Source: Candidatus Nanopelagicaceae bacterium (GTDB taxonomy: Bacteria > Actinomycetota > Actinomycetes > Nanopelagicales > Nanopelagicaceae). Taken from it: DNA of 53,377 nt. A program made the translations under genes and the position numbers. How positions within the stretch are numbered: position 1 is the stretch's first letter; each line of letters starts with the position of its first letter. Shown piece after piece: positions 1-8,561 of this stretch. Below the pieces are notes generated by a model. That model was not told the origin of the DNA, searched no databases, and saw nothing but the letters and a program-made list of their open reading frames with translations. Location of the stretch: assembly GCA_947454735.1 (NCBI GenBank), contig CANGLK010000006.1, positions 1 to 53,377 on the forward strand, read 5' to 3'.

Positions 1-138
1 CTTATGCAGCTAGTGCGAAATCACTGCGACTGTTGTCTGCAGTTATGTGTGCACAGGTTTCATGGTTTACGAGATCATCCCGGCTTCCTCGACACGCTTC
101 CCCTGTCTCAACAGCTAAAGTCGAGACCGTTCACCCCC
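1..138 (-). ncRNA. ssrA: tmRNA (ssrA), 5' part including the whole tag reading frame; 3' part lies outside the window
   Basis: tmRNA rescues stalled ribosomes by acting first as a tRNA and then as a short mRNA. On the minus strand the RNA begins near 138 with GGGGGTGAACGGTCTCGAC, the usual 5' acceptor and D-like segment, followed by the conserved AGGGGAAGCGTGTCGAGGA. The resume codon GCA lies at 40-38 and the frame reads ADNSRSDFALAA, ending in TAA at 4-2. The ALAA terminus is the ClpXP/ClpAP-type degron, and the sequence closely resembles actinobacterial tags. The downstream pseudoknots and the 3' acceptor arm are beyond base 1. The partner gene smpB is about 0.7 kb upstream on the same strand, separated by an acetyltransferase gene. 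Confidence 0.93.
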
Positions 139-209
139 TATTTATTTGTGTTGCAAGTGTATTGAACACCAGAAGGTTCTGCGAAATTCCCGAAGAGTTT
201 GTGCTCGCA

Positions 210-295
210 GAGTAGATAAATGGAAGGCGAAGTTAAGGTTCTGGGCACTCAGGGTAGGTGGCAAATTGTCAGCACTTCGCCGTATTTATCTACTC
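210..295. repeat. Imperfect inverted repeat (12 bp + 7 bp arms) between the GNAT gene and ssrA
   Basis: Outer arms at 210-221 and 284-295 are perfect 12-bp complements (GAGTAGATAAAT). Inner arms at 226-232 and 275-281 are perfect 7-bp complements (GGCGAAG). They are separated by a small 4/2 internal loop, with a 42-nt apical loop. On the minus strand the first arm contains the stop codon of the acetyltransferase gene, so the structure would form at the very end of that mRNA. No uridine tract follows, so it is not a classical intrinsic terminator. It may be a processing site, an mRNA stabiliser or a boundary for ssrA. The remaining bases 139-209 probably hold the ssrA promoter, which I cannot place with confidence. 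Confidence 0.7.
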
Positions 296-849
296 GGCTT
301 TGAATTGAACTCACTTTTGAGGATTGCGTAGAGCCACATCGAGCACCAATCCCCCTTAAAGAATTCAGAATCTTTGAATTCAGCTTCGCGACGCATCCCT
401 AACTTCTCAGCCAACTTCGCAGATTCGGGATTACGAGTATCGATATTGGCGATGATGCGGTGAACTGGAAAGTTCTTAAAAATATAATCCATGAGTGCGC
501 GGGTCGCTTCAAAGGCGTAACCCTGACGCTGAAAATCTTGGTGTGTAACCCAACCGATATCTACCAACTGATCTCTCGTTGATTCCAGCCCAGAATTTGA
601 TTGTCCAATAACTTTGCCGGTGCTTTTGAGTTCCCAGGCGAGAACAATGAAATCCCCGCTCTCTGAAAGTGAATCTTTACTATCTGCAATTGTCTTAGCG
701 AGAGCCTCAACAACTTGCTCGCGAGTGCGCTCTGGCCATGGGATGTAACGAACAATCTCTGGGTGCGATTGGTATTGAAGAAGATCGTCAACATCTTCTA
801 CACGTAATGGGCGGAGGATAAGGCGTTCGGTCTCAATCGTTAACTGCAT
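286..849 (-). CDS. GNAT-family N-acetyltransferase (RimJ/RimL-like)
   Basis: 187 aa, the usual length for a single-domain RimJ/RimL-type GNAT (Acetyltransf_3), which transfers acetyl from acetyl-CoA to a protein or small-molecule amine. The N-terminus has the typical ETERLILRPLRVED start (residues 6-19). The acetyl-CoA binding motif lies near residues 104-115 (QDFQRQGYAFEA). The segment NPESAKLAEKLGMRREAEF (about 140-158) is the family hallmark. The start codon is only 3 nt after the smpB stop, so it is probably co-transcribed with smpB. The substrate cannot be told from sequence. Confidence 0.88.
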   Translation of the reverse strand: MQLTIETERLILRPLRVEDVDDLLQYQSHPEIVRYIPWPERTREQVVEALAKTIADSKDSLSESGDFIVLAWELKSTGKVIGQSNSGLESTRDQLVDIGWVTHQDFQRQGYAFEATRALMDYIFKNFPVHRIIANIDTRNPESAKLAEKLGMRREAEFKDSEFFKGDWCSMWLYAILKSEFNSKPSR

Positions 850-852
850 GAA

Positions 853-1350
853 CTACCAGTCGTCTCGGCCACTGCGGTTCTTGCCGCTGACGCGATAGGA
901 AATCTCGCGTTCAATTTCGCGAGTTGCCTGTTGTTCAAGCAGAGTATCGCGCTTGTCATGTGCCTTCTTACCTTTGGCAACTGCAATCTCGACCTTTGCT
1001 CTTCCATCTTTAAAGTAGAGCTGAAGTGGAACGAGTGTGATGCCAGAATCTTTTGTCTTTGCGGCGATCTTGCGGATCTCTTCGCGATGCACGAGCAACT
1101 TTCTCTTACGTCGTGGGGTGTGATTAGTCCACGTTCCCTCGGTGTACTCAGGGATATGTACGCCATGCATCCAGAGCTCGCCATTTTCAACCATTACGAA
1201 GCCGTCGATAAGTGATGCGCGACCAGCACGTAGTGACTTCACCTCTGTGCCGGTAAGGACAATTCCACACTCGTATGTATCAAGGATGGCGTAATCGTGA
1301 CGCGCCTTCTTATTCTGCGCGATCAGCTTTTGACCCGTCTCCTTAACCAT
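853..1350 (-). CDS. smpB: SsrA-binding protein SmpB
   Basis: SmpB binds the tRNA-like domain of tmRNA and delivers it to stalled ribosomes. The 165-aa protein shows the family landmarks: NKKARHDY at 13-20, GTEVKSLR at 34-41 and the [24 protein letters not shown] region before a basic C-terminal tail that enters the mRNA channel. The length is typical (about 155-165 aa). It sits upstream of the acetyltransferase and ssrA on the same strand, the common arrangement of partner genes. ftsX lies 34 bp upstream on the same strand, giving the actinobacterial order ftsE-ftsX-smpB. Confidence 0.97.
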   Translation of the reverse strand: MVKETGQKLIAQNKKARHDYAILDTYECGIVLTGTEVKSLRAGRASLIDGFVMVENGELWMHGVHIPEYTEGTWTNHTPRRKRKLLVHREEIRKIAAKTKDSGITLVPLQLYFKDGRAKVEIAVAKGKKAHDKRDTLLEQQATREIEREISYRVSGKNRSGRDDW

Positions 1351-1384
1351 GAGCCAAGGGTATCTAAGAGTTAGACCCGGTCTG

Positions 1385-2287
1385 TCACACCTTGAGATAA
1401 CGGCGAAGAGTAATCAGCGATGCGAGGATTGAAACAAAGAGACCGACTCCAAGGAGAATTGCAGAAGAGGTCCAGACCTGGTCCCATGCAAAGAACTTGG
1501 TAAATGTCAGCAATGGCGCAACCTTCTGGTCAACCACATACTTCAAACCGCTCAAGAGGCCTGTTGCGAATACCCAGCCTAAAACAGCTGAGAAGACACC
1601 TTCGAGCAAGAATGGAAGTTGAATTGACCATGAGCTGGCACCAACAAGCTTCATCACGCCAGTTTCGCGGCGGCGGTTGAATGCAGCGATGCGAAGAGTA
1701 TTTGAAATCAGAAGTGCTGCGGTGAGAACCGAGAAGAGGCCAACAAGAAGTGCGCCATTACGCAATACATCGAGAAGTTTGAAGAACTTCTCGAGGATCG
1801 TGCGTTGATCTTGAACAATATCTACACCTGGGCGCCCAGAGAAGGCGCTGACAACAACATCAAATTGAGTTGGATCTTTAAGTTTGACTCGGAAAGACTC
1901 AGGAAGCTGATCTGCAGTCACATTCTGGGCAATTGCTGAGTTCTTAAAGCGCTCCTTAAAGCGAGTGAATGCTTCGGTCTGTGATTCGTAGAAGACGCTT
2001 TGAACAACTGGAAGCGCTTCTAAATCTGTCTTGATTGCTGCGCGCTGATCTGGAGTGACAACTCCATTGGCACATGTTGGTGATTCAGACAAAGTTCCGC
2101 AGAGAAATACAGATACTTCAATCTTGTCATACCAATAATCCTTCATCGCATTAACCTGTGCGTTAGAGAGCAGGCCGATACCCAGAAGTGAGAGCGAGAT
2201 TGCAACAGTGACAACGACAGCAAATGTCATTGTGAGGTTGCGGCGAAGTCCAATACGTACTTCTTTAAAGAGGAAACCTGCGCGCAT
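1385..2287 (-). CDS. ftsX: Cell division protein FtsX
   Basis: Membrane subunit of the FtsEX complex, which uses ATP binding by FtsE to activate peptidoglycan hydrolases outside the cell. 300 aa with one N-terminal transmembrane segment (about residues 20-42), a large extracytoplasmic domain with two cysteines (C63 and C72), and three C-terminal transmembrane segments (about 175-200, 228-250 and 272-293). The motif [14 protein letters not shown] before the second membrane segment is typical of the family. The start has a GGAG ribosome site in ACGGAGAG upstream. It lies 33 bp after ftsE, so the two form an operon. Confidence 0.95.
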   Translation of the reverse strand: MRAGFLFKEVRIGLRRNLTMTFAVVVTVAISLSLLGIGLLSNAQVNAMKDYWYDKIEVSVFLCGTLSESPTCANGVVTPDQRAAIKTDLEALPVVQSVFYESQTEAFTRFKERFKNSAIAQNVTADQLPESFRVKLKDPTQFDVVVSAFSGRPGVDIVQDQRTILEKFFKLLDVLRNGALLVGLFSVLTAALLISNTLRIAAFNRRRETGVMKLVGASSWSIQLPFLLEGVFSAVLGWVFATGLLSGLKYVVDQKVAPLLTFTKFFAWDQVWTSSAILLGVGLFVSILASLITLRRYLKV

Positions 2288-2320
2288 TTTTCTACTCTCC
2301 GTCCCTGTTCTTAATAAACA

Positions 2321-3010
2321 TTAGCCTGTGTACCCATAAACGCCACGGACCTGATCGCGGATTACATGTCCACCATCGAGTTCGATAACGCGCTTACGCA
2401 TCTGATCAACAATTCCTGAATCGTGTGTTGCCATCAATACTGTTGTGCCCTCGCGATTGATGCGATCAAGCAACTTCATAATTCCAACTGAGAGCTCTGG
2501 GTCGAGGTTTCCTGTTGGTTCGTCAGCGATGATGATTGGCGGCTTCGTTACATATGCACGAGCAATGGCCACGCGCTGTTGTTCTCCACCTGAAATCTCT
2601 GAAGGCAGACGATCGCCCTTATCTTCAAGGCCTACAAGTTCGAGCATCTCTGGAACTTCGCGGTTGATCTCTTTCTGCGAATATCCAAGGACGTGCAGTG
2701 AGAAAGCGATGTTCTCTGAAATTGTCTTATTAGGCAGGAGGCGGAAATCCTGGAAGACAGTTCCGACCTGGCGACGAAGCTCTGGCACCTTGTGATTTGC
2801 GAGAGAGCCTAGGTCCTTACCTGCAACATGGATGATGCCCGAAGTTGGGCGCTCTTCACGGAGGATGAGTCGCAAGAATGTTGACTTACCTGAACCCGAC
2901 TTACCAACGAGGAAGACGAACTCACCTTTTGTGATTTCGAGGTTGACGCTATCAAGAGCTGGACGCTCCTGGCCTGCGTAGACCTTCGTAACGTTTTCAA
3001 AGCGAATCAA
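2321..3010 (-). CDS. ftsE: Cell division ATP-binding protein FtsE
   Basis: ABC-type ATPase of FtsEX. 229 aa with all nucleotide-binding motifs: Walker A GKSGSGKS (36-43), Q-loop at Q87, signature SGGEQQR (140-146), Walker B IIIADEP (159-165) and the H-loop in MATHD. The start is a TTG codon at 3010-3008. It is supported by a strong AAGGAG ribosome site 7 nt upstream and by the family N-terminus [11 protein letters not shown]. It is first in the ftsE-ftsX-smpB run. Confidence 0.96.
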   Translation of the reverse strand: MIRFENVTKVYAGQERPALDSVNLEITKGEFVFLVGKSGSGKSTFLRLILREERPTSGIIHVAGKDLGSLANHKVPELRRQVGTVFQDFRLLPNKTISENIAFSLHVLGYSQKEINREVPEMLELVGLEDKGDRLPSEISGGEQQRVAIARAYVTKPPIIIADEPTGNLDPELSVGIMKLLDRINREGTTVLMATHDSGIVDQMRKRVIELDGGHVIRDQVRGVYGYTG

Positions 3011-3091
3011 TGACTTACTCCTTAAGAATGCAACTGTCCGTCGGGGAATGAATTTCGAACTGGTTGGAGTTTAGGGTACCTACGCCGAATA

Positions 3092-3120
3092 TGAGCGTAA
3101 GTGAGCGCTATTCACGCTCA
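3092..3120. repeat. Small inverted repeat in the prfB-ftsE gap
   Basis: TGAGCGT at 3092-3098 is complementary to ACGCTCA at 3114-3120, with an internal GTGA/TCAC pair inside the loop. It lies just downstream of prfB on the minus strand, but no T-run follows. It may be a weak terminator or a processing hairpin. Confidence 0.45.
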
Positions 3121-3144
3121 GGAAATCGTGTGAATTTGGCTGAG

Positions 3145-4251
3145 TTACGCAGTTAGTGAAGAACGTCTCCAGCGAATTCCAGCTTCGATGAAATCATCGA
3201 TCTCGCCATCAAGGACTGCTGATGTATTTCCAGTCTCGTGATTATTACGAAGATCCTTCACCATTTGATATGGCGCAAGAACGTAAGAGCGCATCTGATT
3301 TCCCCAAGAGCCGCTGTTATCGCCCTTAAGTGCATTGATCTTCGCCTGCTCTTCTTGGCGGCGACGTTCTAATAACTTTGATTGCAAGACTGCCATAGCA
3401 GTTGCCTTATTTTGAATCTGTGAACGCTCGTTCTGACATGAGACAACAATTCCTGTTGGAATGTGAGTCAGACGCACAGCAGAGTCAGTTGTATTCACGC
3501 CTTGCCCACCAGGGCCTGATGAGCGATAGACATCTACGCGAATCTCTTTCTCATCGATCTCAATGTGATCGCTCTGTTCAACAACAGGAACAACTTCAAC
3601 GCCAGCAAAGGATGTGTGGCGACGTGATTGCGAATCAAAGGGAGAGATACGAACCAATCGGTGTGTGCCTTGCTCTACAGAGAGCGTTCCATAGGCATAT
3701 GGTGCACTGACGCGGAATGTTGCGGATTTAATGCCCGCTTCTTCTGCATATGAAGTTTCAAGGACATCTGTCTTAAATTCATGACGTTCGCAGTAGCGCA
3801 AATACATGCGATACAACATCTGTGCCCAGTCAGCTGCCTCTACTCCGCCAGCTTCAGAGCGAATGGTGATCAGCGCATCGCGGTTGTCGTACTCACCGCT
3901 AAGAAGGGTTGTCACTTCAAGTTCGCTAATTGCCTTTTTTGTCGCATCGAGTTCGCCTTCAGCATCGGCGAGAGCCGAACCTTCTGATTCCTCTGCAGCT
4001 AATTCAAAGAGGATTGGGAGGTCATCAACGCGAGAGCGAAGACCTTTTAACTTTGAGATAACAGCCTGCGTGCGCGATAACTTACTGGTGACAGCCTGAG
4101 CAGCTTCAGGGTCATCCCAGAGATTTGGAACTCCCGCTGCCTCTTCGAGCTCAACCGCTTCCTTCTCTAGCTTAGGAAGATCTAGTACCTGCTCGATGCT
4201 TTTGAGGGTCGCGCTTATCTCAGCAATTTCGAGAGCGTATTCGCGAGCCAT
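3145..4251 (-). CDS. prfB: Peptide chain release factor 2 (RF2)
   Basis: Recognises UAA and UGA stop codons and triggers peptide release. 368 aa with the RF2 codon-recognition tripeptide SPF at 203-205 and the catalytic GGQ at 248-250 within [10 protein letters not shown]. The frame is continuous from the ATG, so the programmed +1 frameshift known from many bacteria is absent, as is common in actinobacteria. A TATCCT element at 4263-4258 is followed by 6 nt and then the ATG, which suggests a leaderless transcript starting at the ATG. It therefore probably has its own promoter rather than depending on the pilus genes upstream. Confidence 0.96.
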   Translation of the reverse strand: MAREYALEIAEISATLKSIEQVLDLPKLEKEAVELEEAAGVPNLWDDPEAAQAVTSKLSRTQAVISKLKGLRSRVDDLPILFELAAEESEGSALADAEGELDATKKAISELEVTTLLSGEYDNRDALITIRSEAGGVEAADWAQMLYRMYLRYCERHEFKTDVLETSYAEEAGIKSATFRVSAPYAYGTLSVEQGTHRLVRISPFDSQSRRHTSFAGVEVVPVVEQSDHIEIDEKEIRVDVYRSSGPGGQGVNTTDSAVRLTHIPTGIVVSCQNERSQIQNKATAMAVLQSKLLERRRQEEQAKINALKGDNSGSWGNQMRSYVLAPYQMVKDLRNNHETGNTSAVLDGEIDDFIEAGIRWRRSSLTA

Positions 4252-4305
4252 GGAGGAAGGATAGCGAGTTCTACAACGACGCAGGTGTATGGAGCATCTG
4301 AAGAG

Positions 4306-4863
4306 CTATCCGATATCGAAACCATAGAAATTATTCGTTTCAGCTCGTTCACCAATGGCTCCCGCATGAGTATTAATCGAGATTTCTTTGAGGTCGATAA
4401 AGGGAATAGGAATCGGTATGCGAGCAATGGCCGAGGTCTCCACATAGATTTGAAAACCGTCGCATTGGAAATCTGTAAGAAGAAAGCTCCCAACGTTCTC
4501 ACGCCTTGATACTTCGCTATTACTCTGCCAATCATCGAGAAGTAGGCGAACATCTTTCAACCCTGCAGAGCAATCAATTGGAATTCCTGGATCTTGCTCA
4601 GCCTGACCCGCACTATTGACTAGAAGTTGATTCAAGTTGTATTCACCTGAGTAATAGCTTTCTGTATCCAAGTTCTTCATTCCATACTGAACTGCAGCCT
4701 CAGATGCGAGCGAGAGTGAGCGTTTTGCACGGTAGATGGAGGAAATATCTGTAAGTATCAGAGCAAGCGAAAGCAGAATAATAAATAGCCCTATTGTGAT
4801 AACGGAGATAGAGCCTCGATCATTCTTAATTACCCTACGCAAATTACGACCAAGCAGAGACAT
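4306..4863 (-). CDS. TadG-like pilus assembly protein (Tad_N-type membrane anchor)
   Basis: 185 aa. Residues 10-24 are basic and charged (RRVIKNDRGSISV), followed by one hydrophobic helix (about 22-42) and then ISSIYRAKRSLSLASEAAVQYG. This layout of an RGS motif, a membrane helix and an alanine-rich A-A motif is typical of the TadG/TadE minor pilin-like proteins secreted through the Flp machinery. The rest, about 140 aa, is extracytoplasmic and has no domain I recognise. It overlaps the preceding tadE-like gene by 20 nt and is the last gene of the pilus operon. The identification is at family level only. Confidence 0.7.
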   Translation of the reverse strand: MSLLGRNLRRVIKNDRGSISVITIGLFIILLSLALILTDISSIYRAKRSLSLASEAAVQYGMKNLDTESYYSGEYNLNQLLVNSAGQAEQDPGIPIDCSAGLKDVRLLLDDWQSNSEVSRRENVGSFLLTDFQCDGFQIYVETSAIARIPIPIPFIDLKEISINTHAGAIGERAETNNFYGFDIG

Positions 4864-5272
4864 GTTCCACCGTTGAGATAGAAATATTTGATGAGCTCAA
4901 ACGAACCGTCACGACGATTTCATTATTGGGAGAAATGCATGGTTGGTTCTTACATTGATAAAAGTAGGAGAGAGATCCATTTGAAAGCTCGTCGTCGAAC
5001 CCAAGCACGTCCGCTCCTTTTGAGAAAATCTCAAAAGTGACTCTTTCGGCAACGTGATCATTTTCGCTCGTGACGAACCCACGCGCCATCTCTCGGCTAA
5101 GGGTCCTCAGAGAGGATTGCGTATCGCTCGAAATTGCATATTGATTAAGAAATATAAAGAGAGGGATGAAGAGAGGAAGCGCCAAAGCTACGAACTCGAG
5201 GACTGCACTCCCCTCTTCATCCAACGCCATTCTTCGCACTTTGAGCAGAGTCCGACTAGCAATAATTTTCAT
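4844..5272 (-). CDS. TadE-like minor pilin protein
   Basis: 142 aa. After a basic N-terminus it has DEEGSAVLEFVALALPLFIPLF (about 18-39), which carries the TadE-type G-x-A-x-x-E-F motif leading into a single hydrophobic helix. The C-terminal domain contains two cysteines (in CKNQPC) that could form a disulfide outside the cell. Its start overlaps the stop of the upstream TadE-like gene by 4 nt, so translation is probably coupled. Confidence 0.78.
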   Translation of the reverse strand: MKIIASRTLLKVRRMALDEEGSAVLEFVALALPLFIPLFIFLNQYAISSDTQSSLRTLSREMARGFVTSENDHVAERVTFEIFSKGADVLGFDDELSNGSLSYFYQCKNQPCISPNNEIVVTVRLSSSNISISTVEHVSAWS

Positions 5273-5628
5273 CTCTGGTTCTCCACGAGTGCGAGACCGT
5301 AGAGATCAACCGTTTTACTACTTGAAACACCGTTCAGAAAACCTGGAAGTAGGTCGGTTACTGAGCGAGAGCGGTGGGTGACCAGAAGATCCAGGTTCTG
5401 CCCATCGCCACTGCTATCTATATGTATGAACTCATCACCCAGCTCGAACTGGCCAGATATCGCACGTTTAGAGGCCTCATCCTGCACAGAAATCCTCTCT
5501 GAATTTCTGAGGTGTACTGCGGTGGCAATCTGCGTTCCAACCAGGAATAGTAAGAGCAATGGAATTAAGACCATCGCGCTCTCAACATTCCCACGGTCAC
5601 TCCGAAGCGCTTTGAGAAGTTCTTTCAT
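5269..5628 (-). CDS. TadE-like minor pilin protein
   Basis: 119 aa with the TadE hallmark RGNVESAMVLIPLLLLFLVG (12-31): a glycine before the putative cleavage or anchor site, a glutamate 3 residues later and a long hydrophobic helix. The remainder is a short, mostly polar extracytoplasmic domain. It is one of three adjacent proteins of this architecture with little obvious similarity to each other outside the N-terminal motif. They may be minor subunits of one surface fibre. Confidence 0.75.
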   Translation of the reverse strand: MKELLKALRSDRGNVESAMVLIPLLLLFLVGTQIATAVHLRNSERISVQDEASKRAISGQFELGDEFIHIDSSGDGQNLDLLVTHRSRSVTDLLPGFLNGVSSSKTVDLYGLALVENQR

Positions 5629-5636
5629 AGCAGGAT

Positions 5637-5903
5637 CTAACGAATCCCATTCATGGCATCAAGAGAGTTCTTCAAAATCGCGGTCAATCGAGGCGCAGCA
5701 ATCGTCCAAATTGCAGTGACTAATCCAGTTGTCATGAGAACTACCAATACCCATCCGGGGACGTCGCCCCGCTGATCTGAAATTGCCTTAAAGACTCGCG
5801 AGTGAGAGATTCGTTCAATTCGGTCTCTCAACCGAAAGGTTAAACCAATCAGTACTTCGTCATACTTCTGATACAAGCGGGAACTTATAAGTGACTTCTT
5901 CAT
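5637..5903 (-). CDS. Short Flp-pilin-like single-helix protein
   Basis: 88 aa. About 43 mainly basic N-terminal residues are followed by DQRGDVPGWVLVVLMTTGLV and a single hydrophobic segment ending near residue 75. It lies between tadC and the tadE-like genes, exactly where a major pilin gene (flp) is expected, and RG followed by a hydrophobic helix resembles a class III prepilin. However, there is no Glu at +5 of the putative mature helix and the leader is long. It could be the pilin subunit or a divergent helper protein. An AAGGAAA ribosome site precedes the ATG. Confidence 0.6.
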   Translation of the reverse strand: MKKSLISSRLYQKYDEVLIGLTFRLRDRIERISHSRVFKAISDQRGDVPGWVLVVLMTTGLVTAIWTIAAPRLTAILKNSLDAMNGIR

Positions 5904-5942
5904 TTCAGATTTCCTTCTCTCTTTTTGATTAGTTGGTTGCGA

Positions 5943-6737
5943 TTAATTGCTGAATAAGTTCAGATTTGTAAGTGATGGGTATAGTGCAAATAGAATTGAA
6001 ATTGGAAGAATCAGGAAGACAACCGGAATCATCATTGAAATTTCAGATTTTCCTGCTGCTGTAAGAAGTCGGACTCTCTCTTGATTCCGGGATTCGTTCG
6101 CAGTGTGCGTAAGAGTGTCAACTAGCGACGTGCCTCTAGAGATTGAAATTATGAGTGAGTCGACAAAACGCCTGAGCGAATCTGAATTCAATCGTCTACT
6201 CATTTCATCGAGGGATGATCCGAACGATGTACCGCTTTCAACATCGCTAACGACCTGGGCTAATTCCCGCGAGAGGTGCCCGTCAGCCCGCTGGGTGATT
6301 CGTTTGAGGGCTGATGCTGGCGATTCTCCTGCGCCCACTGCGAGTGTGAGCATTTCTACTATTGCTGGAAACTCACTCTCGATCTCCTTCTTTCTATCTG
6401 ATACTCGTTTCGTAAGATTTCGCTCGGTGAAGGCAAGAATTAATAATGGGATCGATGTGATGAGAAGTAGGAATAGCCCAATGCTGATGAGCGTTAGAGT
6501 GAAAGCAACAGTTGCGAAACCAACACAAGTAACGATGTAAGCCAACTGTGAAATTCTAAAATTCTCGAAGTCAACTGGTTTGCTCTTACCTATCTGCGCC
6601 AGCCGACTTTCGACAGACTTTCGATTTCCAAATTTCAAAGAACTGCTATAAATACTTTGAATCAGATTGCTATTTTCATCGGCGATGAAGAAGGCGATAA
6701 GAGCGATGAAGCAGGGAACAGTTATCTGAAGGTTCAT
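5943..6737 (-). CDS. tadC: Type II secretion F-domain membrane protein TadC
   Basis: 264 aa from the ATG at 6737, which overlaps the tadB stop as ATGA; the longer upstream reading would run far into tadB and is rejected. It has membrane segments near the N-terminus, a central pair (about 75-115) and one at the C-terminus. The cytoplasmic T2SSF region contains AVGAGESPASALKRI and ELAQVVSDVESGTSFGSSL. TadC forms the inner-membrane platform with TadB for the Flp/Tad pilus, on which TadA acts. Confidence 0.85.
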   Translation of the reverse strand: MNLQITVPCFIALIAFFIADENSNLIQSIYSSSLKFGNRKSVESRLAQIGKSKPVDFENFRISQLAYIVTCVGFATVAFTLTLISIGLFLLLITSIPLLILAFTERNLTKRVSDRKKEIESEFPAIVEMLTLAVGAGESPASALKRITQRADGHLSRELAQVVSDVESGTSFGSSLDEMSRRLNSDSLRRFVDSLIISISRGTSLVDTLTHTANESRNQERVRLLTAAGKSEISMMIPVVFLILPISILFALYPSLTNLNLFSN

Positions 6738-7468
6738 TTCGCACCCCCAAAGATTCTCCTTGGCTCTGGAAGAGCGCTGAGCTTTCCCATCCACATATAT
6801 GCAAGAGCGGTCATAGCCGCGCCTATCCCGAGGATCGATACTCCTTGGGGAGAGGTAAAAGCGGCTGCCGTTGATGGCTGCGCAGAGAGGAGTAAAAGGA
6901 GAAGCCATGGTGCGGCTGAGGATAGATGTGCAGAGTTCCTAATCCATCCCTGCTTTGCTGCAATCTCTCGGCGAAGCGAGAGATCTTGCCTTGTGAAATC
7001 TCCAAGTTGGCGAAGTAGAGATAAGAGTTCACTCCCACCTAAGTTTTTTGCATAAATAAGCGATTCAAATAATTGATCGGCAGCTCTCAATTGAATTTCA
7101 CTTTGAAGGATTGAAATGGCTTGTTCGAAACTGATGCCTAATTTCAAATTTTCCCTGAATCGAATAAAGAATTCTTCAGTCTCAGTAGGTCCGCGTGAAG
7201 CTAGATTGCTTAAGGTTTCGCTGAGTGAGAGGCCTGATTGAATTCCCGAGATGAGGTGATCAATTATTTCCGGCAAAACCGCAAGGATCTGCTCGGATTT
7301 CTTGGAAGTGGTCCTTTTTGAGGAAATTCTTGCCATAGAAGTAGTGACAATTGAAATTGCAAGACCAATCGTGACGGTTCGGGAGAGAGAGAAAGCAATC
7401 AGAAAAGTAGTGCTGGCAATTAAGATGAGCTTCAAGGTCTCCTCGTCAATTTTCAACTTGTTCGTCAA
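6734..7468 (-). CDS. tadB: Type II secretion F-domain membrane protein TadB
   Basis: 244 aa platform protein of the Tad pilus. Two N-terminal hydrophobic stretches (about 12-46) precede the T2SSF domain with LPEIIDHLISGIQSGLSLSE and LKLGISFEQAISIL. A C-terminal pair of hydrophobic segments follows (about 180-230). Both ends show ATGA overlaps, with tadA upstream and tadC downstream, which fits stoichiometric, coupled synthesis of the three core components. The N-terminus is shorter than in many TadB proteins. Confidence 0.85.
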   Translation of the reverse strand: MTNKLKIDEETLKLILIASTTFLIAFSLSRTVTIGLAISIVTTSMARISSKRTTSKKSEQILAVLPEIIDHLISGIQSGLSLSETLSNLASRGPTETEEFFIRFRENLKLGISFEQAISILQSEIQLRAADQLFESLIYAKNLGGSELLSLLRQLGDFTRQDLSLRREIAAKQGWIRNSAHLSSAAPWLLLLLLSAQPSTAAAFTSPQGVSILGIGAAMTALAYMWMGKLSALPEPRRIFGGAK

Positions 7469-8511
7469 AGTTCGCTCCTTGCATTTGTAAATCTTTGATG
7501 GAGACGTGATTGGATAGATCCCAACGCAATTCCCTCCACGTACTTTCCATCAACCAATTGCCAGAGAGTCTCCATCTCAATCTGAGATTTTTCGGTCCTT
7601 CCAGTTAAAGCTATGACTTCAGTTACTCGACGATTTCCTTCAAAATCCATGGCAACTTGCACTACAAAATCAATTGCAGATGCAACCGTTGGAACGATGA
7701 AAGCATGTGAAATATTTGCACCGGCGAGCAAAGGCAGCGTCTGCAATTTCATCACTGCATCACGGGCTGAATTTGCGTGAATGGTTCCCATGCCGGGTAA
7801 CCCTGAATTAAGTGCAATCAATAGATCAAGCGCTTCGGCTTCACGTACCTCGCCAATGATGATTCGGTTAGGGCGCATCCGAAGCGCCTCCTTTACGAGC
7901 CGCCTCAGTGTTATTTCTCCATCGCCTTGAAGATTGGCTCCCCTAGTCTGCAGCTGGATGACATCAGGGAGCCGTGGATGAATTTCAAATACTTCTTCAA
8001 TTGTTACCACTCGATGCGAGTATGGAATTTCGCTAGCAAGTGCATTGAGCAGAGTTGTCTTTCCTGCCTGAGTGCCTCCGCTGATTAAGAGATTCAATCC
8101 TTCCCTCATCGCAAGTTGTAAGAATTCGGATATCTCAGGCGTGAGAAGTCCTGCCTCGGAAAGCTGAGTAAGAGATAGTGATTGGGCAATGTGCTTACGT
8201 ATATTTACCGCCCAATGTTCGGCAGTTATTTCTGGAATAACGACGTGAAGTCTGCTGCCATCAGGAAGTCGGGCGTCGACAAATGGGTGCGAAAGATCGA
8301 GCCTACGACCACTCCAAAGCAAAGTACGTTCTACAAGCTCTCTGACTTCTTGAGCTGTGAGTATCAAATTTGTAAGTTCGCTCTTACCTTTTCTCGCGAT
8401 AAATATTCTCTCTGGGGAATTGATCCAGATTTCCTCAATCGAGTTGTCGCAAATAAAGGGATAGAGCGCGCCAAAGACAACTGATGGTTCAATCTCGCTC
8501 GCCTTTTCCAT
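7465..8511 (-). CDS. tadA: Tad pilus assembly ATPase TadA (CpaF/VirB11 family)
   Basis: 348-aa secretion ATPase that powers pilin assembly. Motifs: Walker A GGTQAGKT (145-152), Walker B IIIGEVR (217-223) and the His box GTIHANSA (242-249). The N-terminal domain (1-110) is shorter than in CpaF proteins of 400+ aa. TAACTT at 8523-8518, then CGCCCC, then the ATG points to a leaderless transcript for the whole pilus operon. No TadZ, CpaB, secretin or prepilin peptidase gene is present in this window. A secretin is not expected in a Gram-positive-type envelope; the peptidase must be elsewhere. Confidence 0.93.
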   Translation of the reverse strand: MEKASEIEPSVVFGALYPFICDNSIEEIWINSPERIFIARKGKSELTNLILTAQEVRELVERTLLWSGRRLDLSHPFVDARLPDGSRLHVVIPEITAEHWAVNIRKHIAQSLSLTQLSEAGLLTPEISEFLQLAMREGLNLLISGGTQAGKTTLLNALASEIPYSHRVVTIEEVFEIHPRLPDVIQLQTRGANLQGDGEITLRRLVKEALRMRPNRIIIGEVREAEALDLLIALNSGLPGMGTIHANSARDAVMKLQTLPLLAGANISHAFIVPTVASAIDFVVQVAMDFEGNRRVTEVIALTGRTEKSQIEMETLWQLVDGKYVEGIALGSIQSRLHQRFTNARSEL

Positions 8512-8561
8512 GGGGCGAAGTTAGAGCGCAGGCGACAAATCAACTATCCAAGATTTGAGCT

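Noticed and set aside
33-331. Short plus-strand ORFs at the window start
   Set aside because: They lie over the minus-strand ssrA gene and the inverted repeat, and have no ribosome site or family features.
3145-4251. Possible programmed frameshift in prfB
   Set aside because: The frame is continuous from ATG to stop and contains no CTTTGA-type slippery stop.
4215-4553. A 112-codon minus-strand ORF across the prfB start
   Set aside because: Wrong frame relative to both the TadG-like gene and prfB, and no supporting features.
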